Assembly (NCBI GenBank): GCA_963677175.2
Contig: CAXXES010000004.1
Coordinates: 1-64,000 of the forward strand
Source of the DNA: Sunxiuqinia sp963677175
Lineage (GTDB): Bacteria > Bacteroidota > Bacteroidia > Bacteroidales > Prolixibacteraceae
Direction of reading: 5' to 3'
DNA: 64,000 nucleotides
The notes beneath the pieces are model-generated. The model saw only the letters and a program-made list of their open reading frames with translations. It was not told where the DNA came from and searched no databases. Both the position numbers and the translations under genes were made by a program. This document shows positions 8,002 through 16,611 of this stretch, piece by piece (within the stretch, counting starts at the first letter, position 1; every line of letters starts with the position of its first letter).

Positions 8002-9526
8002 ATGAAAAAAGTACGAGAATTATTGCAATTAGTTATTTCCCAGGGGCAAAGCTCCCGACAGGCTGACAAGATAGTTGGCATCAGCAAGAGCAGTGCCGGG
8101 GAATATGTGAGTGGTTTCAAATTAAGCGGCTTACGTATTGAAGAGATTGCCAATCTCAGCGACAGCGATTTGCTTAGCGCTATTGCCGGGCCTAACAGGG
8201 AACAAATCAATGAGCGGTACAGCCAGTTAGTTTCCCAGTTTAGTTACATCGAAAAAGAGCTCAAACGCCCCGGTGTCACCTTGCAACTTCTCTGGCAGGA
8301 ATTGTTTGATGGCCATCCCAAATCTTACAGCTACTCCCAGTTCTGCTTCCATTATCAGCAGTGGGCCAAGAAACAAAAGGTGAGCATGCACATGAACCAT
8401 AAATCCGGCGACAAATTGTTTATTGACTATGCAGGCAAGACACTTGAGATTGTTGACCGGGAAACCAGGGAAGTGAAGGAAGTGCAGTTTTTTGTCGCTA
8501 TACTGGGTGCAAGCTAGTACTCCTATGCCGAAGCTTCGATGAGCCAAAAGAAAGAGGATTTTATTGTTTCGGTGGAGAACGTTCTACATTTTTATGGAGG
8601 CGTACCTGCAGCTATTGTCCCCGACAACCTGAAGTCGGCTGTAACCAAAAGCAGCCGTTTTGAGCCAACACTAAACGAAACCTTTCATGATTTTGCCGAG
8701 CATTATGATACGACCATATTGCCGGCAAGAGCTTACAGACCACGTGACAAATCACTGGTAGAAGAGGCCGTTAAAATACTCTACCGGCGCATTTACCCAT
8801 CAGTGAAAGAACTTTTCATTCATTAAAAGAACTGAATGAAGCCATTTGGGAATATCTGAAACAGCACAACAATGCAAAACTCACCGGGGCGCCCACATCA
8901 CGCCTTGAGTTGTTTAACGAAGACGAAAAACACAAACTCTCACCACTTCCGGTTAAACGTTACGAGATCAAACAAATTGCAATGGTTACAGTGATGCAAA
9001 ACAGGCATGTATCGCTTGGCAAAGACAAACATTATTACAGTGTACCTTACCAGTACCTGCGCAAAAAAGTAAAAATCGTTTTTACGAAAAGTACTGTAGA
9101 GGTCTATCACAAATACATCCGTATAGCCCTGCATAAACGCGATCCGAGACCCTACAGGTATACCACCGTAAAAGAACATCTAGCATCGACCCACCAGTTT
9201 GTTACCGACTACGCCAGCGTTTTATCGACTGGGCCGCAACAATAGACGGGCCGGTAAAAGAGTTTATCATCCATCTTTTAGACCGGAAACAACACCCCGA
9301 ACAAGCCTATAAAAGCTGTATGGGGGTACTTTTGTTTGCAAAGAAAGTGAGAAACGAAAGGCTCAGCAACGCCTGCAAAAGGACACTCAATCACCATGTC
9401 TTCAACTACAAAATAATCGACAACATTTTAAAGCGGGGATTAGATAAAATAGTGGAAGACCCCACGCAACAGGAGCAGGAACTCCCTTTTCATAAAAACA
9501 TCAGAGGCGATAAATATTATCAGTAA
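8002..9526 (+). pseudogene. istA: IS21 transposase IstA, multiply broken
   Basis: Reads as one IstA when three lesions are repaired. There is an in-frame TAG at 8515-8517 ('LGAS*YSYAEAS'). A one-base indel near 8810 should join 'IYPSVKE' to 'FHSLKELNEAIWEYLKQHN'. Another near 9225 should join 'VTDYAS' to 'FIDWAATIDGPVKEFIIHLL'. Visible domains are the HTH ('SSRQADKIVGISKSSAGEYVSGF'), the DDE integrase core ('KLFIDYAGKTLEIVD', 'VPDNLKSAVTK', 'DKSLVEEAVKILYRRIY') and the C-terminal Mu-like beta region. About 508 codons overall, the family's usual length. Certainly inactive. Confidence 0.85.
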
Positions 9527-9547
9527 TCACAAAAAAAAGAGTTTAAA

Positions 9548-9778
9548 ATGAATAAAGTAACACCCAGTAAAATGAAACAGATGAAGCTTTATGGCATGCA
9601 TGAGGCTTTTAAAACTGCCATTGAAACCGGCAAGACCGACGACTACACCATCGACCAGTTTACATCGATGATGATTGATGCCGAGTTTGACGACCGGAAC
9701 AACCGGTCACACCGGATTGAGTTAATGGGGAAATCAATAGGGAGAAAAAGGAATATATTAGACAGTAAAGATGTTTAA
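9548..9778 (+). pseudogene. istB: IstB ATPase, N-terminal fragment
   Basis: Starts 'MNKVTPSKMKQMKLYGMHEAFKTAIETGKTDDYTIDQFTSMMIDAEFDDRNNRSHR', the usual IstB N-terminal helical region, 21 bp after istA. After about residue 61 the sequence stops resembling IstB and ends at 76 residues, without the Walker A/B ATPase domain of the roughly 250-residue family. An internal deletion has joined the IstB start to unrelated or terminal DNA. Confidence 0.7.
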
Positions 9779-9949
9779 ATTTGTTTAACCTCAACAGCTA
9801 AAAAAGAGTTCTTTTTCTGATGGAAAATCATGGTGGTCAACTTAAATTGGAACTAGGTAGTCACTTTCGTCGTTATTTGTACTAATACTTAATTAAACAA
9901 TAAAATTTTGCTCCCCCGGCAAACGAATTTATATCCCTGCTTTGCCTCT

Positions 9950-10025
9950 TTGTAAAATAAGTTAAGTTCTATTTTACAACAGCAGATTAAAATCACAAAA
10001 GGTTTTAATCCTGCTTTTGTGATTT
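9950..10025. other. Cluster of three overlapping inverted repeats in a gene-free gap
   Basis: The gap from 9779 to 10061 has no gene but contains dense palindromes. TTGTAAAATA (9950-9959) pairs with TATTTTACAA (9970-9979). AAATCACAAAAG (9990-10001) pairs perfectly with CTTTTGTGATTT (10014-10025). GCAGATTAAAA (9982-9992) can instead pair with TTTTAATCCTGC (10002-10013) with one bulge, which excludes the second hairpin. It lies just outside the IS701 left end. It could be remains of another element's terminus or a structured RNA; nothing decides between them. Confidence 0.4.
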
Positions 10026-10065
10026 ATACCGGTTAGTATTCGAATTGTGCTTTAAAAAGAATTAG

Positions 10066-11587
10066 TTCTACTTTAACACATTTAAAATCTTTGATATGAA
10101 TTGTTTATGTCCCACTGCCTTATTTTGTGACGTTGGTGCATTTGGTCAAAAAACTGTTCTTCGGTCATTTCTTTATAGAGCTTGAAGACGAACCATTTCT
10201 TGATGTCGTTGGCCGAAAGCAGCGGAAGTTCCTCGAAGTTTCGTAGTTTTTCCTTGAGTATAAACGAAGAAACCATAAAGTTCAAAGCAACCTGATGTTG
10301 CCACGCCAGCCACTTGCGGGTCTGAAACTGGTCGATTCCCAGTATTTGCTTGGATTCTTTGATGCAGTGTTCAACAAAGAACCGCTGAGCCTGCATGTAC
10401 GCCAAGGCTTGGTGTGTGTATTGTTCCAGATTGGCATTGGTGAACGAATATTTTATTTCAATCGTGTTCTTTGCTGATTTTGTTTTTCGAATGACCAGCA
10501 TCCGCGGCTCTATTTCGTTGATGTTTTTGTTCCAAATGAATACCCTTGCAAAGTGATACTCCCCAGTCAGTTTCCCTTTGGTTGTATTGCGGACCTTGAT
10601 CTTTTCCCAATCACCGGGCTGAAGATTTTCCATGTACTTGGTTACAGTCATGTCCGGTGTTGATGCTTTGAGCCTTTTTGGGGCGGGCCCTCTGTTTGAT
10701 TTACGTTCGGGAAGGAACAGCTCTGGCTGGTCGATGAATATTTTTTGGTCGCTGTGGATATCCAGCATATAAACATAGCCCATTTGGTCGATTGACCGGG
10801 CCAGGTTGGCATCGTTGCCGTAATAGCCATCGCCGCCGATAAAATCGAACGAAACCCCGTTTTGAACTTGTTGACGGATAATTTCTTCGGCCAATTCCAG
10901 TTTGGTCTTGAACGCCCTGTTCCCTTCGGGGATGCCGGCTTCCTCGCAACGCTCCGGATCCTCGCACCAATCTTGTGGCAGGTATAACCGGGCATCGACC
11001 ATTGAAGCAAAATCACCGTTGCTCAGGCAGGCAAACACGGCAACCTGCGAATTGGATATTTTGCCCACATTGCCACAGTACTGCCATCCAACACCAACAC
11101 TTTTATCGCCTTTCTTCACCCAGCCGCTTTCGTCAATTATTAACCCGGTTAACTTCCGCTTGGGCAATACCGAGCTTACCTCTCTGGAAACCTGATCAAT
11201 AACCTCGCGCTTGTCCCATTTTGACTCGGTAATAAAGTGTTGCATCTGATGGTAGTGGACATTCAGGTCTTCACTGATACGTTCAATGTTGCGTAATTGA
11301 CTTTGCACAATTCCTTTCGTGTAATGTTCTGCTTTATCAAAAAATTTCTTTGTCCGGTTACAAAATATAGACTCATACGGGACAAGGTGTTCACTCAGCC
11401 TCCGGGACAACCAGGCCAGTGTTTTTCCATATGTATTACTTTTTTTACGTGGTGTTAAACATAGCTCGGAACGATAGATTTGTTCTTCGATGACGCCTCT
11501 AAAATACTAAAAAACAATTACTTAACCAAATTTAAATCAAAGAAAATCAATATTTTAGAGCCTTTTTTCTAATCTGTTAAAGTAGAA
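10066..11587 (-). mobile_element. Intact IS701-family insertion sequence with TSD TTAG
   Basis: Terminal inverted repeats TTCTACTTTAACA at 10066-10078 and its exact complement TGTTAAAGTAGAA at 11575-11587, extending imperfectly inwards. The four-base direct repeat TTAG flanks both sides (10062-10065 and 11588-11591), the duplication size of this family. Total 1,522 bp with one full transposase gene. A 12-bp inverted repeat (11495-11506 with 11551-11562, one mismatch) lies in the transposase leader. This is the best-preserved element in the accessory part of the window. Confidence 0.9.
10082..11410 (-). CDS. IS701-family transposase
   Basis: A 442-residue DDE transposase. Catalytic positions are visible as 'KLTGLIIDESGWVKKGDKSVGVGWQYCG' (first Asp), 'VSFDFIGGDGYYGND' (second Asp) and the later Glu region near 'AQRFFVEHCIKESKQILGIDQFQTRKWLAWQHQVAL'. 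The length and the hallmark 'DESGWVKKG' identify the IS701 group. The frame is complete and enclosed by inverted repeats and a target duplication, so it is probably functional. It sits directly upstream of the PUL, pointing away from it. Confidence 0.9.
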   Translation of the reverse strand: MSRRLSEHLVPYESIFCNRTKKFFDKAEHYTKGIVQSQLRNIERISEDLNVHYHQMQHFITESKWDKREVIDQVSREVSSVLPKRKLTGLIIDESGWVKKGDKSVGVGWQYCGNVGKISNSQVAVFACLSNGDFASMVDARLYLPQDWCEDPERCEEAGIPEGNRAFKTKLELAEEIIRQQVQNGVSFDFIGGDGYYGNDANLARSIDQMGYVYMLDIHSDQKIFIDQPELFLPERKSNRGPAPKRLKASTPDMTVTKYMENLQPGDWEKIKVRNTTKGKLTGEYHFARVFIWNKNINEIEPRMLVIRKTKSAKNTIEIKYSFTNANLEQYTHQALAYMQAQRFFVEHCIKESKQILGIDQFQTRKWLAWQHQVALNFMVSSFILKEKLRNFEELPLLSANDIKKWFVFKLYKEMTEEQFFDQMHQRHKIRQWDINNSYQRF

Positions 11588-11694
11588 TTAGTATCATCCA
11601 ATACTTTCTTTTATAATGCCTGCCACCCCAAATCCTAACCTGATTTTTTCGAGCGAAGATTCGTTCCTTTTAGCTTTAATGGCACATTCGAAAC

Positions 11695-11723
11695 TTGCGT
11701 AATATGAGGATATTTATACGCAA
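11695..11723. promoter_or_regulatory. Palindromic operator upstream of the ROK kinase (probable XylR-like regulator site)
   Basis: TTGCGTA (11695-11701) and TACGCAA (11717-11723) form a perfect 7-bp inverted repeat with a 15-base spacer. The same half-sites with the same spacer, and nearly the same spacer sequence, occur at 16513-16541. A Bacteroidota -7-like box TAATTTTG follows at 11754-11761 and the kinase ATG at 11782. The nearest regulator gene is the XylR/AraC-type protein of the same locus, which is the natural candidate to bind here. Confidence 0.65.
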
Positions 11724-11781
11724 AATACATAAAATGAACACAGTTGATTTTCTTAATTTTGTTTAAAACTCAATCAAAAAT

Positions 11782-12606
11782 ATGATATTAGGTATAGACT
11801 TAGGAGGAACCAACATTCGCATTGGGCAAATAGAAAATGGTCAGATTATTCACAAGGTTAATGCCCACAGTCCTTCTGACATGAATCTAGATGAATCACT
11901 CGCTTATTTAAAATCAATAATCGGTACTCTAGTTACAGAAAATACTACGGGTATAGGTATCGGCGTACCTTCAGTTGTTGATATAGAGAGAGGTATTGTA
12001 TATGATGTGGCTAATATTCCGGCATGGAAAGAAGTTCATTTGCATGATATACTTCAAGATGCTTTTGGGTTGCCAGTGTATATCAATAATGACTCCAACT
12101 GTTTTGCATTAGGAGAAAAGCGGTTTGGTGAGGGAATTCACTTCCGCAATATGATTGGGTTAACACTTGGCACAGGGGTTGGTGCGGGCGTTATTATTAA
12201 TAACGAGTTGTATAGTGGAAGTAACACCGGAGCTGGAGAATTTGGCTGCATCCCATATTTAAAAGCTACATATGAGCACTATTGCGGAAGTGAATTCTTT
12301 TCTGCGTTCCATCAAACAACAGGGAAGGAAGCTGCCAAAAAAGCTGCTACCGGAGATACTGAGGGCTTAAAAATATGGGACGAATTTGGTGTACATATTG
12401 GACAACTTATTCAGTCTTTGCTTTTTGCTTACGATCCCGATGCTATTATTTTGGGAGGAGGAATAGCCGAAGCATATTCTCTTTTTACCAAAGGGATGAA
12501 GAGGTCAATGTTGTCTTTTCCCTACCAGAAATCATTACAAAATTTACAAATAAGGCTTTCTAAAAATCCTAATATAGCTATATTAGGAGCCGCAGCACTA
12601 GTGTAG
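11782..12606 (+). CDS. ROK-family sugar kinase
   Basis: A 274-residue cytoplasmic kinase. The N-terminal phosphate-binding loop 'ILGIDLGGTNIRIG' and the second 'GLTLGTGVGAGVIINNELYSGSNTGAGEFG' are typical ROK motifs, with catalytic Asp in 'INNDSNCFALGE'. The usual zinc site (CxCGxxGCxE) is degenerate: after 'GAGEFGCIPYLKATYEHY' only 'CGSEFF' remains. Most likely it phosphorylates the hexose released by the PUL enzymes (glucose, or an amino sugar given the GH2 type). It is the first gene of the locus, behind a palindromic operator, and 36 bp upstream of the GH2 gene. Substrate is not determinable from sequence. Confidence 0.8.
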   Translation: MILGIDLGGTNIRIGQIENGQIIHKVNAHSPSDMNLDESLAYLKSIIGTLVTENTTGIGIGVPSVVDIERGIVYDVANIPAWKEVHLHDILQDAFGLPVYINNDSNCFALGEKRFGEGIHFRNMIGLTLGTGVGAGVIINNELYSGSNTGAGEFGCIPYLKATYEHYCGSEFFSAFHQTTGKEAAKKAATGDTEGLKIWDEFGVHIGQLIQSLLFAYDPDAIILGGGIAEAYSLFTKGMKRSMLSFPYQKSLQNLQIRLSKNPNIAILGAAALV

Positions 12607-12642
12607 AGCACAAAAGTGGTTACATGCCTATAAACAACTGAT

Positions 12643-15261
12643 ATGAAAAAGCTATTCTTAACATTAATATCTACATTCGCACTTTGTTGTTGTATTACAG
12701 CGTGTACAATTGAAAAACAAACATTGACAGATGAAATTTTGTTATCCCGGGATTGGCTCGTACAATCATCGGCTAAGATTGATCAGGATGGAAAAAAACT
12801 ATCTTCTGAAAATGCATCTGTAGAAGGATGGTATACTGCTACAGTGCCATCGACTGTAATGGGAATACTCACAAATAATGGGGAATATCAAGACATTTTT
12901 GTCGGTAAAAACTATCCTGAAGCCGATAAATCTCCTTTTGATGTATCTTGGTGGTACAGAAAAAGTTTCAAGTTTTCCCCGATAGAAAAAGGAAGACATA
13001 TAAAATTAGAGTTTGATGGTTTAACATACCGTGCAAATATTTGGCTCAATGGACAATTGCTTGCATCTAAAGAAGAAGTTTACGGACCTTTCTGTCGTTT
13101 CTTTTTCGACATCACAGACAAAATACAAGAAAACAATGTATTAGCTGTTGAAATATTCCGTGCGCACGATGGAGAACCGAATATAGGTTTTGTAGACTGG
13201 AATCCGCGCCCTTTGGATGAAAATATGGGTATTTTTCGAGAAGTAAGAATTGTTACTACCGGCAGTGTGGACATGAGGAGCACTTGGGTAAAATCGAAAG
13301 TAAATACTGAGACTCTGGATGAAGCACAGCTCAATATTGAGACACAGGTAGAGAATTTATCTGATCAGACTGTGGAAGGAAAAATCAAGGGGCAGATCGA
13401 AAACATCTCGTTTTCTGTACCGGTTTCACTGAAACCTAGAGAAAAGAAAACAGTAACAATCACGCCTAGTGATGCAAAAGAGTTACAAATAAAAAATCCT
13501 CGTTTATGGTGGAGCCATGATATGGGAACTCCTGAGATGTACAAGCTTAATTTAAGCTTTATTGTGAACAACCAGGTTTCTGCTCGTGAGAATATAAACT
13601 TTGGCATACGTCAGATTGAAACGTATAAAACAGATGAGGGACATAAGGGGTTTATTTTGAATGGAAAAAAAATTCTAATAAAGAGTGCCGGCTGGACAGA
13701 TGATATATTCTTGAGAGATACTCCTGAAAGTAATGATCTTCAGGTACAGTACGTAAAAGATATGAACCTGAATTCGATACGCTTCGAAAACATATGGGGG
13801 AACAGCCAGAATATATATAATTTGTGCGACCAGTATGGATTATTGGCTCTTGTTGGTTGGAGCTGCCAATGGGAGTGGGAAGTATATTTAGGTACACCCG
13901 ATGATGAATTTGGATGCATCCGTTCGGAACACGATATGAAACTACTCACTCGTTTCTTGCATGATCAGGTAACTTGGCTCAGAAATCATCCGAGTTTAAT
14001 AGCGTGGATGGTAGGCAGTGATAAACTCCCTCGTCCGGAATTAGAGAAAATGTATCTAGATATTTATTCTAAAATCGATGATCGCCCATATCTTGGTGCT
14101 GCAAAAGAGCTTGTTAGTGAGCTGAGTGGCTCTACCGGAATGAAAATGTTGGGGCCTTACGAATATGTTGGCCCTAATTACTGGTTTGAAGACAAGAATT
14201 ATGGCGGAGCTTATGGCTTTAATACTGAAACAAGTCCTGGACCTCAACTTCCGATACTCGAATCAATAAGAAAGACTATACCAGAAAACAAGTTATGGCC
14301 ACTGAACGATACATGGGACTATCATTGTACTACTGCACCAAATGTACTGAATAATCTAAACGTACTGAATAAAGCAATAAACGCTAAATTTGGAAAGCCG
14401 GATAATCTTAAAGCCTACTTGGATAGGGCCCATCTCCTGAATTATGAGTCAACGAAGAGTATGTTTGAAGCATTCCGTGTTAATAAAGCAGAGGCAACAG
14501 GTGTTGTTCAATGGATGCTTAATTCCGCATGGCCATCATTCTACTGGCAATTATATGATTATTACAAAATACCTGTTCCGGCTTATTATGGTGTAAAAAA
14601 AGGGAATATGCCTTTGCAGCTTATTTTCAATTATGAGGATAATGGTATATATGCAGTTAATGAAACAATGGATGCTAAGGGAATTATGAAAGCAAAGATT
14701 AAAAGCTATTTATTCGATTCAAAACTCCTGTTCGAAAAAGAAATACAGGTATCAATGAAGATGAATGATGTACAGAAAGTCGTTGAAATAACCCCAAAGG
14801 AAAATTCATTCTTGTTTCTTTCGTTGTACGACAACCAGGATAAGCTATTAACGGAAAACTTCTATTGTGTCTCTCACACATACGATGAATACGATTGGCA
14901 AAATACAGACTGGGTAGGCTCTCCTATTAAGAAATATGCAGACTTCAAAAATATAAAGAAACTGACTGAAGCTCAATTGGATATCGATATCTATCAATCA
15001 GTAGATCAAGATGAAAAAGTAATTGTTTTAGAGATTGAAAACACAACATCAACAATCGCTTTTTTCTCTCAATATTTACTGAAGGATGAAAAAGGAGAGG
15101 TTATTTATCCGGTATTCTGGGATGATAATTATGTCAGTATCATGCCGGGAGGTAAAAAGACACTAAAGTGTCGTTTTAATGAGAGGCAAATAAATTCAGA
15201 AATAAAATCTTTGCAAATAACAGGCTGGAATATCGACCAGCAAACGCTAAAAATCAATTAA
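12643..15261 (+). CDS. GH2 glycosidase, CsxA-like exo-beta-D-glucosaminidase type (lipoprotein)
   Basis: An 872-residue lipoprotein (signal 'LFLTLISTFALCCCITAC'). The order is jelly-roll sugar-binding domain ('FDVSWWYRKSFKF', 'IWLNGQLLAS'), Ig-like domain, then a TIM barrel. The catalytic segments resemble exo-beta-D-glucosaminidases: 'HPSLIAWMVGSDKL' with Asp460 where most GH2 enzymes have Asn-Glu, and 'YGFNTETSPG' with Glu529 as nucleophile. The block 'GSTGMKMLGPYEYVGPNYWF' is also characteristic of that subgroup. It probably trims beta-linked glucosamine or glucose-type residues from oligosaccharides in the periplasm or at the surface. A related beta-mannosidase-like specificity is not excluded. 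Confidence 0.8.
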   Translation: MKKLFLTLISTFALCCCITACTIEKQTLTDEILLSRDWLVQSSAKIDQDGKKLSSENASVEGWYTATVPSTVMGILTNNGEYQDIFVGKNYPEADKSPFDVSWWYRKSFKFSPIEKGRHIKLEFDGLTYRANIWLNGQLLASKEEVYGPFCRFFFDITDKIQENNVLAVEIFRAHDGEPNIGFVDWNPRPLDENMGIFREVRIVTTGSVDMRSTWVKSKVNTETLDEAQLNIETQVENLSDQTVEGKIKGQIENISFSVPVSLKPREKKTVTITPSDAKELQIKNPRLWWSHDMGTPEMYKLNLSFIVNNQVSARENINFGIRQIETYKTDEGHKGFILNGKKILIKSAGWTDDIFLRDTPESNDLQVQYVKDMNLNSIRFENIWGNSQNIYNLCDQYGLLALVGWSCQWEWEVYLGTPDDEFGCIRSEHDMKLLTRFLHDQVTWLRNHPSLIAWMVGSDKLPRPELEKMYLDIYSKIDDRPYLGAAKELVSELSGSTGMKMLGPYEYVGPNYWFEDKNYGGAYGFNTETSPGPQLPILESIRKTIPENKLWPLNDTWDYHCTTAPNVLNNLNVLNKAINAKFGKPDNLKAYLDRAHLLNYESTKSMFEAFRVNKAEATGVVQWMLNSAWPSFYWQLYDYYKIPVPAYYGVKKGNMPLQLIFNYEDNGIYAVNETMDAKGIMKAKIKSYLFDSKLLFEKEIQVSMKMNDVQKVVEITPKENSFLFLSLYDNQDKLLTENFYCVSHTYDEYDWQNTDWVGSPIKKYADFKNIKKLTEAQLDIDIYQSVDQDEKVIVLEIENTTSTIAFFSQYLLKDEKGEVIYPVFWDDNYVSIMPGGKKTLKCRFNERQINSEIKSLQITGWNIDQQTLKIN

Positions 15262-15339
15262 CAATATCTGCAAAGTTAAAAATGCCAAAATAGTTACGAA
15301 TTATTTGAATTTTATATTTATAATACTTCTGTTATACAT

Positions 15340-16503
15340 ATGGCTAGAGTTATTTTACTAACTGATTTCTCCGAAGAATATGCAAAATTACTACTGAAGG
15401 GGATTGTTGAATATTCAAAAGAGCATGAGCCCTGGGTATTATGCAAGATGCCGCTTTCATATCGCGATGTACACGGTATCGACGGAGTATTGCAGTGGGC
15501 ATTAAAATGGGGGGCTGATGCGATTATTGCGCAATTCTACCCAACAGATAATGTTTCAATATTTAAAGAATATGGTATCGTTGCAATAGCTCAAGATTTC
15601 AAAACACGCTTTACTGAAATTCCAAATATCACAGGGGCTCATACCATAGCCGGAAAGATCGGAGCGAATTATTTTATACAGAAAGGATTTAAAAACTTTG
15701 CATTTTATGGCTTCAAAAACATTGTTTGGTCTCAGGAACGGTGCGAAGGATTTAAAAACGAGTTAAAAGAAAATAATCTCTGCAATAGTTACTTTGAATA
15801 CCAAAATGAAGAGTTTAAAGAACTATGGTTTTACGAATCAAAACCACTGATAGACTGGCTGAGAATTCTTCCAAAACCTATTGCGATAATGGCATGTGAT
15901 GACAACCAGGGACATCATATAACCGAGCTGTGTAAGCAATACGGAATTATGATTCCCGAAGAAATATCAATCTTGGGTGTGGACAACGATGAATCGATCT
16001 GTTCCCTGTCCGAACCGCCCCTGTCTTCTATTAATCAAGCGGTGGAAAAAGGAGGTTATGAAACGGCCCGGTTGATCGAGAAATTAACCGGCAATCCCAA
16101 TGCAGAGTATGAAAATATAATTGTACAGCCAACATCCATAATCACCCGGCAATCAACAGATATTTATGCCACCGAGGATTATCACATTGCTGTGGTTCTT
16201 AAACATATCCATCAAAATTCAGATAAAAAACTAAATGTAGATGATATTACAAAACTGGTTCCCCTATCACGGCGTTTGCTCGAAATTAGATTTAAACATG
16301 TTACAGGCCTACCTATATACACCTATATCTTAAATCTCCGTATAGAAAAATTTGCACAAAAGCTGTTAGAAAACAATATTCCAATTGTTGAGATAGCTAT
16401 GGATTTGGAATTTTCGGATTATAAAAATATTTCCCGCCAATTTAAAAAGGCAAAAGGATGTACGCCTTCGGATTACAGACAGGCTCATTCGCTGAAAAAA
16501 TAA
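15340..16503 (+). CDS. XylR-like transcriptional regulator (LacI-type sensor plus AraC HTH)
   Basis: A 387-residue one-component regulator. Residues about 1-275 form a periplasmic-binding-protein-like sugar sensor ('EEISILGVDNDESICSLSEPPLSSINQAVEKGGYETARLI' is the standard LacI/XylR C-lobe). Residues about 280-387 form an AraC-type double HTH ending 'LEFSDYKNISRQFKKAKGCTPSDYRQ'. It sits in the middle of the PUL, between the GH2 and GH16 genes. Two identical palindromes upstream of the kinase and GH16 genes are its likely targets; no copy was found in front of its own gene. E. coli XylR has the same domain order. Confidence 0.88.
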   Translation: MARVILLTDFSEEYAKLLLKGIVEYSKEHEPWVLCKMPLSYRDVHGIDGVLQWALKWGADAIIAQFYPTDNVSIFKEYGIVAIAQDFKTRFTEIPNITGAHTIAGKIGANYFIQKGFKNFAFYGFKNIVWSQERCEGFKNELKENNLCNSYFEYQNEEFKELWFYESKPLIDWLRILPKPIAIMACDDNQGHHITELCKQYGIMIPEEISILGVDNDESICSLSEPPLSSINQAVEKGGYETARLIEKLTGNPNAEYENIIVQPTSIITRQSTDIYATEDYHIAVVLKHIHQNSDKKLNVDDITKLVPLSRRLLEIRFKHVTGLPIYTYILNLRIEKFAQKLLENNIPIVEIAMDLEFSDYKNISRQFKKAKGCTPSDYRQAHSLKK

Positions 16504-16512
16504 GTAACTACT

Positions 16513-16541
16513 TTGCGTAATATGAGGATGTTAATACGCAA
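16513..16541. promoter_or_regulatory. Palindromic operator upstream of the GH16-SusCD operon
   Basis: TTGCGTA (16513-16519) and TACGCAA (16535-16541), 15 bases apart. The arms extend by one further base pair (T16512/A16542). The spacer ATATGAGGATGTTAA differs from the 11702-11716 copy at only two positions. It is 9 bp downstream of the regulator stop and 70 bp upstream of the GH16 start. Conservation of the spacer as well as the arms suggests more contacts than the half-sites alone, or recent duplication. Confidence 0.7.
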
Positions 16542-16611
16542 ATTAAGACCTATCCTCTTATGATGTTATCTATCTTTATTACAGACAATTTGATATAAGA
16601 TATACATCATT

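Larger units (their letters stand above)
7882..9880 (+). mobile_element. Decayed IS21-family element
   Basis: The left end carries five TCCGG-centred boxes at 7891, 7903, 7913, 7926 and 7936, the multiple transposase-binding sites expected at an IS21 terminus. It is followed by istA and a truncated istB. Near 9828-9875 there is a GGTGGTCA...GGTAGTCAC series of the type seen at the right end of many Bacteroidota IS21 elements. Its sequence does not mirror the left end, so the right part may come from a different IS21 copy. Confidence 0.55.

Noticed and set aside
10295..11202. Several frames on both strands within the IS701
   Set aside because: All overlap the well-supported 442-residue transposase and have no own features.
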